DNA from: Euonymus europaeus
Taxonomy: Eukaryota > Streptophyta > Magnoliopsida > Celastrales > Celastraceae
Assembly: GCA_963580455.1 (NCBI GenBank)
Contig: OY756971.1
Location: forward strand, 13,601,001-13,665,000
Direction of reading: 5' to 3'
DNA length: 64,000 bases
Both the position numbers and the translations under genes were made by a program. This document shows, piece after piece, positions 11,749 through 23,490 of the stretch (its first letter is position 1; every line of letters starts with the position of its first letter). The notes beneath the pieces are model-generated. The model ran no database searches. It worked only from the letters and a program-made list of their open reading frames with translations, and was not told where the DNA came from.

Positions 11749-11902
11749 GGCAAACAGACAATACCATTTAACCCACTACTCACACGAGGATTTAAGGGGA
11801 AAAGAAAACATACCGGATCAGTAGCAGTCATGACATGGCCTGGATATACTACTTTACAACTAGGACCCAACACCCCAGATCCTATAAAGAGCCGTAAACC
11901 TC
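11749..11902 (-). other. Short leader between primer site and gag-pol start
   Basis: About 154 bp on the element strand between the primer binding site and the first Met codon. No ORF of note in element orientation and no recognisable packaging hairpin that I can support. ORFs of the opposite strand across this stretch (for example 11551..11985) are antisense to gag and read as chance. Confidence 0.6.
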
Positions 11903-11914
11903 GCTCTGATACCA
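11903..11914 (-). other. Primer binding site, initiator methionine tRNA
   Basis: On the element strand TGGTATCAGAGC, the classic complement of the 3' end of plant initiator Met tRNA, lies three bases inside the 5' LTR end at 11918. This primes minus-strand DNA synthesis. It fixes both the direction of the element and the inner LTR border. Confidence 0.95.
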
Positions 11915-12867
11915 AATTGTCACGCCCCGTTTCCGGAGACGCGACTGGGTGCTCTCTCCGCACCCTTCCTAGGTCACTAGTGTGAACATCCGGGATCAAC
12001 CGGAAATCCGGCGGCACCTCCCCGTATATCGGAGAGCGCCCACCTGCATCAGAAACGCAGCAACAACAACATCACACTAGCAACCTAGCAAACATAGGCC
12101 TCGGGCCTCAACCACATGCAATCTTCACCCTAGGCCTCAGGCCATCCACTACCAGCATGCACAAACTGATGGCATCACATATAAATCAACACACAGATTT
12201 ATAAAACATCAAATATAACCATCAATCAACATCTACAACCACATACACGCACCACAGTGCCAAATGGTTATATTCTCTCAACATAGATATACTACGTACA
12301 CCCATATGCATAGAGTATATCTCTAGCATCCTATTCTATCCAGAGCCATCCATGTCATGACCTGCTCACCGATCCGCAGCACCAGTACCCGTACCAGTGT
12401 CTCCTGTGGGAGGAAGAAAGTAAAGGAGTGAGCTAGAAGCTCAGTAGGGTATGAAGTAAACATCAATATAAGCTGAACCAAAAGGAAGCAATGCATCAAT
12501 ATGTAACTACCACATGAACGTATACTCAACAAGTTCACATCAACATTTACCCGGATAACCCTTTCGGAGCATAACAACCACAATATCATTGCAACTCAAT
12601 GAAATATTGCACGGGAGCAAGCTCACCACAACCAACCACTCCTAGGATCATCCGGTTGCGTGAACCTATCACGCCCGCACCCCACAAGGCAAGTCACTCT
12701 TGACCTTACCCCTAGTGCGTTATCCTACTTGGAATTCACATGACTCAGTGGTAACTCTCATCACCTCGTCATCCCCCCAAGTAGCTTTCAAGAAACCTAA
12801 AGGTTCCCGAGTCCATACCCGGTCCCCCATGCAACTCTAATGCACTATGTCATGACATGCTGAATAG

Positions 12868-12900
12868 TTATATATATGAACAACCTACATATATATATAC
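12868..12900 (-). promoter_or_regulatory. Possible TATA region of the 5' LTR promoter
   Basis: Two TATATATA runs, 12868-12878 and 12888-12900, about 1.19 kb into the LTR in element orientation and about 950 bp before its inner end. A TATA box somewhere in the LTR is expected, and this is the strongest AT-alternating stretch I saw. No downstream start signal is identifiable, so the call is tentative. Confidence 0.3.
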
Positions 12901-13563
12901 ATAACTACCATGATGCATGAACGGAAATCACATCGTGTCCATAGGAGATGGAACACACACACTCGGGTCATGCAACATCAAGAATCAACAAGAATCACAA
13001 TTTGGGTTCGTTTCCCCTTAGGAGCAATTAAGGCGGAAACACAAAAGAACGACCAATGAGGAATCGAAAAGCTCTTTACATATCGAAAATGAACGATAGA
13101 AAGAATGGTTGGAAATCCCCTACCTCGTGTCGAGCAAATTACCACAATTTCCCAATTTCGTTCCTAGGGTTTCGGTTTGCCCAAACCTACAATGTGGCAT
13201 AACCGAACCCATTCACACATCAATAAACAACCAACAACTCATATAAACATCAATTAAAATCAATAAATTCGAAATCACTTACTTCTCTCTCTAGAAATTC
13301 CTTCCAAAAATCCTCTAACTCACTCCAAGCTCCACTCAACTCCAAAACACAAACCAATCTACATAAACATCCAAAATCAACCTATAAACAACATATCTAA
13401 AGCATAGCACCCAACTCTTCAAGAATCTAGCAAATCTAGAAAAACCTAGAATTTCCAAAAACTAAGAAAAACTTACCAAAACTCCAAAACCAAGCTTGAA
13501 TCTTCCTCCTTAAGCTTCAAGGATCATCAATCAACAATCTCCAAGTCAATCTCTTGCCAAAAT

Positions 13564-13601
13564 CTCCTTCTCTCTCTTCTTCTCTCTCACTTTCTCTCTC
13601 T
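13564..13601 (-). repeat. GA/CT-rich low-complexity tract in 5' LTR
   Basis: Duplicate of the tract at 6437..6474. It sits between the palindrome cluster and the TATA-like region in element orientation, a place where promoter-proximal GAGA elements could act; this is inference. Confidence 0.6.
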
Positions 13602-13671
13602 AGCCGGGCTCTCCAAGAAGAAATATGCAGAAATGTCTAAAAACTGAGCTTAAAAACTGATTTCCCGATAA

Positions 13672-13873
13672 CCGTCCGGACGCCCCAAGTGACCGTCCGG
13701 ACGCTTCACTGTTCTCTCAACACTCTGCCCACCTCGTAGGCTTAACCGTCCGGACGCCTCGTTAGACCGTCCGGACGGTCTACTGTTCACAGCACCAAAA
13801 TTTTTCACTGAATATGAATCTGCCCCAGTTCCTTCACAAACCGTCCGGACGGCTGTTTTAACCGTCCGGACGG
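13672..13873. promoter_or_regulatory. Six CGTCCGGACG palindromes in 5' LTR U3
   Basis: Same cluster as 6545..6746 shifted by 7,127 bp, so starts at 13672, 13693, 13746, 13767, 13841 and 13862. Being in the 5' LTR, upstream of any transcript start, this is the copy that could act in expression. The 21-bp pair spacing is two helical turns and the between-pair distances are close to whole turns. Confidence 0.65.
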
Positions 13874-14088
13874 TTCCTGTTTTCCAGAAACCCAGTTTTT
13901 CTCATTTTTATTTTCCGGCTCGGTTCAAGCTTCGATTTGATATATTACGGGCCCGAAACGGACATGTATACTAAAAGTTATGCCCCATTTACCGAACCAA
14001 GCTCCAAAACTATTTTTCTATGATTCCGTACCTCACGGATCATCCGTATTTCGACTCAAAACTAAAATTTTTGGGTCGGGGTTTCACA

Positions 14089-14093
14089 GTTTA
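14089..14093. repeat. Target site duplication, right copy (gttta)
   Basis: GTTTA immediately after the LTR, matching 4786-4790. Satellite resumes at once with 'ttcatcgaaataatc', in phase with the left flank. Confidence 0.95.
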
Positions 14094-14700
14094 TTCATCG
14101 AAATAATCTAGGAAGCTTATACTCGTAAAATTTGACATAGAAGAACTTTAAAAAGTGTACACCGAGCAACTTTGATGGTCTGAAGTTGCTCAACTCTCTC
14201 TATGGAGGAGCTTTTACCGGCTTTGTCCATTTGTCATAGAAAGTTACAGTTTATTCATCGAAACAATCTACGAAGCTTATACTCGTAAAATTTGATATAA
14301 AAGAACATTAAAAAGTGTACACCGTGCAACTTTGATGGTCCGAAGTTGATCAACTCTCTCTACAGAGGAGCTTTTAATGGTTTTGTCCATTTGTCATGGA
14401 AAGTTGGTGTTTTGGCATCAAAATAATATTGAAGCTTATACTCGTAAAATTTGACATATAAGAACAATAAAATGTGTACACCGAGCAGCTCTGACAGTCC
14501 AAAGTTGCTCAACCCTCTCTATGGTGGAGCTTTTAACAATTTTGTGCATTTGTCATACAAAGTCGGGGTTTTGTCATTGAAATAATCTAGGAAGCTTATA
14601 CTCATAAAATTTGAAATATAATCACAATAAAAAGCGTACACCGATCAACTTTGATGGTCCGAAGTTGCTCAACTCTCTCTATGGAAGATATTTTAACGGC

Positions 14701-16778
14701 TTTGTACATTTGTCATAGAAAGTTAGTGTTTTGCCATCGAAATAATCTAGGAAGCTTATACTCATAAAATTTGACATAGAATAACAATAAAAAGTGTATA
14801 CCGAGCAACTTTGGTGGTTCGAAGTTGATCAACTCTCTCTATTCAGGAGCTTTTAACGGTTTTGTCCATTTGTCATAGAAAGTTAGTGTTTATTCATCGA
14901 AATAATCTAGGAAGCTTATACTCGTAAAATTTGACATAGAAGAACTTTAAAAAGTGTACACCGAGCAACTTTGATGGTCTAAAGTTGCTCAACTCTGTCT
15001 ACGGAGGAGCTTTTAAAGGTTTTGTCCACTTGTCATAGAAAGTTGGTGTTTTTTGCTTCGAAATAATCCTGAAGCTTATACTCGTAAAATTTGACATAGA
15101 AGAACAATAAAATGTGTACACCGAGTAGCTCTGACAGTCCAAAGTTGCTCAACTCTCTCTATGATGGAGCTTTTAACAATTTTATGCATTTATCGTAGAA
15201 AGTCGGGGTTTTGTCATTGAAATAATCTAGGAAGCTTATACTCATAAAATTTGAAATAGAATAACAATAAAAAGCGTACACCGAGCAACTTTGATGGTCC
15301 GAAGTTGCTCAACTCTCTCTATAGAAGATATTTTAACGGCTTTGTCCATTTGTCGTAGAAAGTTAGTGTTTTGCCATCAAAATAATGTAGGAAGCTTATA
15401 CTCTTAAAATTTGACATAGACTAACAATAAAAAGTGTACACCGAGCAACTTTGGTGGTTCAAAGTTGATCAACTCTCCCTATGGAGGAGCTTTTAACGGT
15501 TTTGTCCATTTGTCATAGAAACTAGGTATTTTGGCATCAAATAATCTTGGAAGCTTATACTCATAAAATTTGACATAGAAGCACAAGAAAAAGTGTACAC
15601 CGAGGAACTTTGATGGTCCGAAGTTGCTCAATTCTCTCTATGGAGAAACTTTTAACAATTTTGTCCATTCGTCATAGAAAGTTGGTGTTTTGGCATCGAA
15701 ATAATCTAGGAAGCTTATACTCATAAAATTTGACATAGAAAAAAAATAAAAAGTATACAACGAGCAACTTTGATGGTCCGAAGTTGCTCAACAATGTCTA
15801 CGGAAAAGCTTTTAATGGTTTTGTCCATTTGTCATAGAAAGTTGGTGTTTTTGCTTCGAAATAATCTTGAAAGCTTATACTCGTAAAATTTAACATAGAA
15901 AAACAATAAAATGTGTACACTGAACAGCTTTGACCGTCCAAAGTTGCTCAACTCTCTCTATGGTGGAGCTTTTAACAATTTTGTGCATTTGTCATAGAAA
16001 GTCGGGGTTTTGTCATTGAAATAATCTAGGAAGCTTATACTCATAAAATTTGAAATAGAATAACAATAAAAATCGTACACCGAGCAACTTTGATGGTCCG
16101 AAGTTGCTCAACTCTCCCTATGGAAGATATTTTAACGGCTTTGTCCATTTTTCATAAAAAGTTTGTGTTTTGCCATCGAAATAATCTAGGAAGCTTATAC
16201 TCATAAAATTTGACATAGAATAACAATAAAAAGTGTATACCGAGCAACTTTGGTGGTTCGAAGTTGATCAACTCTCTCTATGCAGGAGCTTTTAACGGTT
16301 TTGACCATTAGTCATAGAAAGTTAGTGTTTATTCATCGAAATAATCTAGGAAGCTTATACTCGTAAAATTCGACATAGAAGCACATTAAAAAGTGTACAC
16401 CGAGCAACTTTGATGGTCCGAACTTGCTCAACTCTCTCTACGGAGGAGCTTTTAATGGTTTTGTCCATTTGTCATAGAAAGTTGGTGTTTTGGCATCAAA
16501 ATAATATTGAAGCTTATACTCGTAAAATTTGACATATAAGAACAATAAAATGTGTACACCGAGCAGCTCTGACAGTCCAAAGTTGCTCAACCCTCTCTAT
16601 GGTGGAGCTTTTAACAATTTTGTGCATTTGTCATACAAAGTCGGGGTTTTGTCATTGAAATAATCTAGGAAGCTTATACTCATAAAATTTGAAATATAAT
16701 CACAATAAAAAGCGTACACCGATCAACTTTGATGGTCCGAAGTTGCTCAACTCTCTCTATGGAAGATATTTTAACGGC
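14701..16778 (+). repeat. HOR unit 1, shortened to 13 monomers (2,078 bp)
   Basis: Matches the start of the full unit at 16779, but near 16.49 kb sequence jumps from the monomer seen at about 18.57 kb of unit 2 to that at about 19.85 kb. Eight monomers (about 1,278 bp) are therefore absent while monomer phase is kept. Confidence 0.85.
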
Positions 16779-19700
16779 TTTGTACATTTGTCATAGAAAG
16801 TTAGTGTTTTGCCATCGAAATAATCTAGGAAGCTTATACTCATAAAATTTGACATAGAATAACAATAAAAAGTGTATACCGAGCAACTTTGGTGGTTCGA
16901 AGTTGATCAACTCTCTCTATTCAGGAGCTTTTAACGGTTTTGTCCATTTGTCATAGAAAGTTAGTGTTTATTCATCGAAATAATCTAGGAAGCTTATACT
17001 CGTAAAATTTGACATAGAAGAACTTTAAAAAGTGTACACCGAGCAACTTTGATGGTCTAAAGTTGCTCAACTCTGTCTACGGAGGAGCTTTTAAAGGTTT
17101 TGTCCACTTGTCATAGAAAGTTGGTGTTTTTTGCTTCGAAATAATCCTGAAGCTTATACTCGTAAAATTTGACATAGAAGAACAATAAAATGTGTACACC
17201 GAGTAGCTCTGACAGTCCAAAGTTGCTCAACTCTCTCTATGATGGAGCTTTTAACAATTTTATGCATTTATCGTAGAAAGTCGGGGTTTTGTCATTGAAA
17301 TAATCTAGGAAGCTTATACTCATAAAATTTGAAATAGAATAACAATAAAAAGCGTACACCGAGCAACTTTGATGGTCCGAAGTTGCTCAACTCTCTCTAT
17401 AGAAGATATTTTAACGGCTTTGTCCATTTGTCGTAGAAAGTTAGTGTTTTGCCATCAAAATAATGTAGGAAGCTTATACTCTTAAAATTTGACATAGACT
17501 AACAATAAAAAGTGTACACCGAGCAACTTTGGTGGTTCAAAGTTGATCAACTCTCCCTATGGAGGAGCTTTTAACGGTTTTGTCCATTTGTCATAGAAAC
17601 TTGGTATTTTGGCATCAAATAATCTTGGAAGCTTATACTCATAAAATTTGACATAGAAGCACAAGAAAAAGTGTACACCGAGGAACTTTGATGGTCCGAA
17701 GTTGCTCAATTCTCTCTATGGAGAAACTTTTAACAATTTTGTCCATTCGTCATAGAAAGTTGGTGTTTTGGCATCGAAATAATCTAGGAAGCTTATACTC
17801 ATAAAATTTGACATAGAAAAAAAATAAAAAGTATACAACGAGCAACTTTGATGGTCCGAAGTTGCTCAACAATGTCTACGGAAAAGCTTTTAATGGTTTT
17901 GTCCATTTGTCATAGAAAGTTGGTGTTTTTGCTTCGAAATAATCTTGAAAGCTTATACTCGTAAAATTTAACATAGAAGAACAATAAAATGTGTACACTG
18001 AACAGCTTTGACCGTCCAAAGTTGCTCAACTCTCTCTATGGTGGAGCTTTTAACAATTTTGTGCATTTGTCATAGAAAGTCGGGGTTTTGTCATTGAAAT
18101 AATCTAGGAAGCTTATACTCATAAAATTTGAAATAGAATAACAATAAAAATCGTACACCGAGCAACTTTGATGGTCCGAAGTTGCTCAACTCTCCCTATG
18201 GAAGATATTTTAACGGCTTTGTCCATTTTTCATAAAAAGTTTGTGTTTTGCCATCGAAATAATCTAGGAAGCTTATACTCATAAAATTTGACATAGAATA
18301 ACAATAAAAAGTGTATACCGAGCAACTTTGGTGGTTCGAAGTTGATCAACTCTCTCTATGCAGGAGCTTTTAACGGTTTTGACCATTAGTCATAGAAAGT
18401 TAGTGTTTATTCATCGAAATAATCTAGGAAGCTTATACTCGTAAAATTCGACATAGAAGCACATTAAAAAGTGTACACCGAGCAACTTTGATGGTCCGAA
18501 CTTGCTCAACTCTCTCTACGGAGGAGCTTTTAATGGTTTTGTCCATTTGTCATAGAAAGTTGGTGTTTTGGCATCAAAATAATCTTGAAGCTTATACTCG
18601 TAAAATTTGACATATAAGAACAATAAAATGTGTACACCGAGCAGCTCTGACAGTTCAAAGTTGCTCAACTCTCTCTATGGTGGAGCTTTTAACAATTTTG
18701 TGCATTTGTCATAGAAAGTCGGGGTTTTGTCATTGAAATAATCTAGAAAGCTTATACTCATAAAATTTGAAATAGAATCACAATAAAAAGCGTACACCGA
18801 GCAACTTTGATGGTCCGAAGTTGGTCAACTCTCTCTATGGAAGATATTTTAACGGCTTTGTCCATTTGTCATAGAAAGTTAGTGTTTTGCCATCGAAATA
18901 ATCTAGGAAGCTTATACTCATAAAATTTGACATAGAAGAACTTTAAAAAGTGTACACCGAGCAACTTTGATGGTCCGAAGTTGCTCAACTCTCTCTACGG
19001 AGGAGCTTTTAATGGTTTTGTCCATTTGTCATAGAAAGTTGGTGTTTTGGCATCAAAATAATCTTGAAGCTTATACTCGTAAAATTTGACATAGAAGAAC
19101 AATAAAATGTGTACACCGAGCAACTCTGACAGTCCAAAGTTTCTCAACTCTCTCTATGGTGGAGCTTTTAACAATTTTGTACATTTGTCATAGAAAGTCG
19201 GGGTTTTGTCATTGAAATAATCTAGGAAGCTTATACTCATAAAATTTGAAATATAATCACAATAAAAAGCGTACACCGAGCAACTTTGATGGTCCGAAGT
19301 TGCTCAACTCTCTCTATGGAAGATATTTTAACGGCTTTGTCCATTTGTCATAGAAAGTTAGTGTTTTGCCATCGAAATAATCTAGGAAGCTTATACTCAT
19401 AAAATTTGACATAGAATAACAATAAAAAGTGTATACCGAGCAATTTTGGTGGTTCGAAGTTGATCAACTCTCTCTATGCAGGAGCTTTTAACGGTTTTGT
19501 CCATTTGTCATAGAAAGTTAGTGTTTATTCATCGAAATAATCTAGGAAGCTTATACTCGTAAAATTTGACATAGAAGAACTTTAAAAAGTGTACACCGAG
19601 CAACTTTGATGGTCTGAAGTTGCTCAACTCTCTCTATGGAGGAGCTTTTACCGGCTTTGTCCATTTGTCATAGAAAGTTACAGTTTATTCATCGAAACAA

Positions 19701-20134
19701 TCTACGAAGCTTATACTCGTAAAATTTGATATAGAAGAACATTAAAAAGTGTACACCGTGCAACTTTGATGGTCCGAAGTTGATCAACTCTCTCTACAGA
19801 GGAGCTTTTAATGGTTTTGTCCATTTGTCATAGAAAGTTGGTGTTTTGGCATCAAAATAATATTGAAGCTTATACTCGTAAAATTTGACATATAAGAACA
19901 ATAAAATGTGTACACCGAGCAGCTCTGACAGTCCAAAGTTGCTCAACCCTCTCTATGGTGGAGCTTTTAACAATTTTGTGCATTTGTCATACAAAGTCGG
20001 GGTTTTGTCATTGAAATAATCTAGGAAGCTTATACTCATAAAATTTGAAATATAATCACAATAAAAAGCGTACACCGATCAACTTTGATGGTCCGAAGTT
20101 GCTCAACTCTCTCTATGGAAGATATTTTAACGGC
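16779..20134 (+). repeat. HOR unit 2, complete (21 monomers)
   Basis: 3,356 bp from one 'tttgtacatt' marker to the next. It shares with unit 1 the variants 'gatggtccg' (17370) and 'ctcaattctctc' (17706), and with unit 3 'gaaagttacagt' and 'catagaaagtcgg'. Confidence 0.9.
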
Positions 20135-23100
20135 TTTGTACATTTGTCATAGAAAGTTAGTGTTTTGCCATCGAAATAATCTAGGAAGCTTATACTCATA
20201 AAATTTGACATAGAATAACAATAAAAAGTGTATACCGAGCAACTTTGGTGGTTCGAAGTTGATCAACTCTCTCTATTCAGGAGCTTTTAACGGTTTTGTC
20301 CATTTGTCATAGAAAGTTAGTGTTTATTCATCGAAATAATCTAGGAAGCTTATACTCGTAAAATTTGACATAGAAGAACTTTAAAAAGTGTACACCGAGC
20401 AACTTTGATGGTCTAAAGTTGCTCAACTCTGTCTACGGAGGAGCTTTTAAAGGTTTTGTCCACTTGTCATAGAAAGTTGGTGTTTTTTGCTTCGAAATAA
20501 TCCTGAAGCTTATACTCGTAAAATTTGACATAGAAGAACAATAAAATGTGTACACCGAGTAGCTCTGACAGTCCAAAGTTGCTCAACTCTCTCTATGATG
20601 GAGCTTTTAACAATTTTATGCATTTATCGTAGAAAGTCGGGGTTTTGTCATTGAAATAATCTAGGAAGCTTATACTCATAAAATTTGAAATAGAATAACA
20701 ATAAAAAGCGTACACCGAGCAACTTTGATCGTCCGAAGTTGCTCAACTCTCTCTATAGAAGATATTTTAACGGCTTTGTCCATTTGTCGTAGAAAGTTAG
20801 TGTTTTGCCATCAAAATAATGTAGGAAGCTTATACTCTTAAAATTTGACATAGACTAACAATAAAAAGTGTACACCGAGCAACTTTGGTGGTTCAAAGTT
20901 GATCAACTCTCCCTATGGAGGAGCTTTTAACGGTTTTGTCCATTTGTCATAGAAACTTGGTATTTTGGCATCAAATAATCTTGGAAGCTTATACTCATAA
21001 AATTTGACATAGAAGCACAAGAAAAAGTGTACACCGAGGAACTTTGATGGTCCGAAGTTGCTCAACTCTCTCTATGGAGAAACTTTTAACAATTTTGTCC
21101 ATTCGTCATAGAAAGTTGGTGTTTTGGCATCGAAATAATCTAGGAAGCTTATACTCATAAAATTTGACATAGAAAAAAAATAAAAAGTATACAACGAGCA
21201 ACTTTGATGGTCCGAAGTTGCTCAACAATGTCTACGGAAAAGCTTTTAATGGTTTTGTCCATTTGTCATAGAAAGTTGGTGTTTTTGCTTCGAAATAATC
21301 TTGAAAGCTTATACTCGTAAAATTTAACATAGAAGAACAATAAAATGTGTACACTGAACAGCTTTGACCGTCCAAAGTTGCTCAACTCTCTCTATGGTGG
21401 AGCTTTTAACAATTTTGTGCATTTGTCATAGAAAGTCGGGGTTTTGTCATTGAAATAATCTAGGAAGCTTATACTCATAAAATTTGAAATAGAATAACAA
21501 TAAAAATCGTACACCGAGCAACTTTGATGGTCCGAAGTTGCTCAACTCTCCCTATGGAAGATATTTTAACGGCTTTGTCCATTTTTCATAAAAAGTTTGT
21601 GTTTTGCCATCGAAATAATCTAGGAAGCTTATACTCATAAAATTTGACATAGAATAACAATAAAAAGTGTATACCGAGCAACTTTGGTGGTTCGAAGTTG
21701 ATCAACTCTCTCTATGCAGGAGCTTTTAACGGTTTTGACCATTAGTCATAGAAAGTTAGTGTTTATTCATCGAAATAATCTAGGAAGCTTATACTCGTAA
21801 AATTCGACATAGAAGCACATTAAAAAGTGTACACCGAGCAACTTTGATGGTCCGAACTTGCTCAACTCTCTCTACGGAGGAGCTTTTAATGGTTTTGTCC
21901 ATTTGTCATAGAAAGTTGGTGTTTTGGCATCAAAATAATCTTGAAGCTTATACTCGTAAAATTTGACATATAAGAACAATAAAATGTGTACACCGAGCAG
22001 CTCTGACAGTTCAAAGTTGCTCAACTCTCTCTATGGTGGAGCTTTTAACAATTTTGTGCATTTGTCATAGAAAGTCGGGGTTTTGTCATTGAAATAATCT
22101 AGGAAGCTTATACTCATAAAATTTGAAATAGAATCACAATAAAAAGCGTACACCGAGCAACTTTGATGGTCCGAAGTTGGTCAACTCTCTCTATGGAAGA
22201 TATTTTAACGGCTTTGTCCATTTGTCATAGAAAGTTAGTGTTTTGCCATCGAAATAATCTAGGAAGCTTATACTCATAAAATTTGACATAGAAGAACTTT
22301 AAAAAGTGTACACCGAGCAACTTTGATGGTCCGAAGTTGCTCAACTCTCTCTACGGAGGAGCTTTTAATGGTTTTGTCCATTTGTCATAGAAAGTTGGTG
22401 TTTTGACATCAAAATAATCTTGAAGCTTATACTCGTAAAATTTGACATAGAAGAACAATAAAATGTGTACACCGAGCAACTCTGACAGTCCAAAGTTTCT
22501 CAACTCTCTCTATGGTGGAGCTTTTAACAATTTTGTGCATTTGTCATAGAAAGTCGGGGTTTTGTCATTGAAATAATCTAGGAAGCTTATACTCATAAAA
22601 TTTGAAATATAATCACAATAAAAAGCGTACACCGAGCAACTTTGATGGTCCGAAGTTGCTCAACTCTCTCTATGGAAGATATTTTAACGGCTTTGTCCAT
22701 TTGTCATAGAAAGTTAGTGTTTTGCCATCGAAATAATCTAGGAAGCTTATACTCATAAAATTTGACATAGAATAACAATAAAAAGTGTATACCGAGCAAT
22801 TTTGGTGGTTCGAAGTTGATCAACTCTCTCTATGCAGGAGCTTTTAACGGTTTTGTCCATTTGTCATAGAAAGTTAGTGTTTATTCATCGAAATAATCTA
22901 GGAAGCTTATACTCGTAAAATTTGACATAGAAGAACTTTAAAAAGTGTACACCGAGCAACTTTGATGGTCTGAAGTTGCTCAACTCTCTCTATGGAGGAG
23001 CTTTTACCGGCTTTGTCCATTTGTCATAGAAAGTTACAGTTTATTCATCGAAACAATCTACGAAGCTTATACTCGTAAAATTTGATATAGAAGAACATTA

Positions 23101-23490
23101 AAAAGTGTACACCGTGCAACTTTGATGGTCCGAAGTTGATCAACTCTCTCTACAGAGGAGCTTTTAATGGTTTTGTCCATTTGTCATAGAAAGTTGGTGT
23201 TTTGGCATCAAAATAATATTGAAGCTTATACTCGTAAAATTTGACATATAAGAACAATAAAATGTGTACACCGAGCAGCTCTGACAGTCCAAAGTTGCTC
23301 AACCCTCTCTATGGTGGAGCTTTTAACAATTTTGTGCATTTGTCATACAAAGTCGGGGTTTTGTCATTGAAATAATCTAGGAAGCTTATACTCATAAAAT
23401 TTGAAATATAATCACAATAAAAAGCGTACACCGATCAACTTTGATGGTCCGAAGTTGCTCAACTCTCTCTATGGAAGATATTTTAACGGC
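20135..23490 (+). repeat. HOR unit 3, complete (21 monomers)
   Basis: 3,356 bp. It carries the variant 'gatcgtccg' (20728) found in all later units but not in units 1-2, and still has 'gaaagttacagt' (about 23031) as in unit 2. Confidence 0.9.

Larger units (their letters stand above)
4791..14088 (-). mobile_element. Intact Tekay/Del-type chromovirus LTR retrotransposon (Ty3/gypsy)
   Basis: Complete 9,298-bp element transcribed right to left. Order in its own direction: 5' LTR (11918..14088), initiator-Met primer site (11903..11914), short leader, one gag-pol ORF (11748 down to 7000), polypurine tract (6962..6974), 3' LTR (4791..6961). It is flanked by the duplication GTTTA. The LTRs are both 2,171 bp and I found no difference on reading them against each other, so insertion is very recent. 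The C-terminal chromodomain, single fused ORF and long LTRs place it with Tekay/Del chromoviruses; a clade tree would settle this. All parts expected of an autonomous element are visible. Insertion lies inside one satellite monomer, between 'gtttta'-like sequence and 'ttcatcg', outside that monomer's inverted repeat. Confidence 0.95.
11918..14088 (-). repeat. 5' LTR of the chromovirus
   Basis: 2,171 bp, same ends and, by eye, same sequence as 4791..6961. In element orientation this copy would carry the promoter for the genomic RNA. The 88-codon ORF at 12323..12589 is the exact duplicate of that in the other LTR. The internal border is confirmed by the primer binding site, the outer border by the GTTTA duplication at 14089. 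Confidence 0.96.

Noticed and set aside
11903..11914. tRNA gene suggested by tRNA-like sequence
   Set aside because: Only the 12-base primer complement is present, with no cloverleaf around it.
7168..11985. Many plus-strand ORFs of 60-144 codons across the retrotransposon interior
   Set aside because: They are antisense shadows of the gag-pol ORF or its leader; none resembles a known domain, and the accessory antisense genes of some chromoviruses normally lie outside gag-pol.
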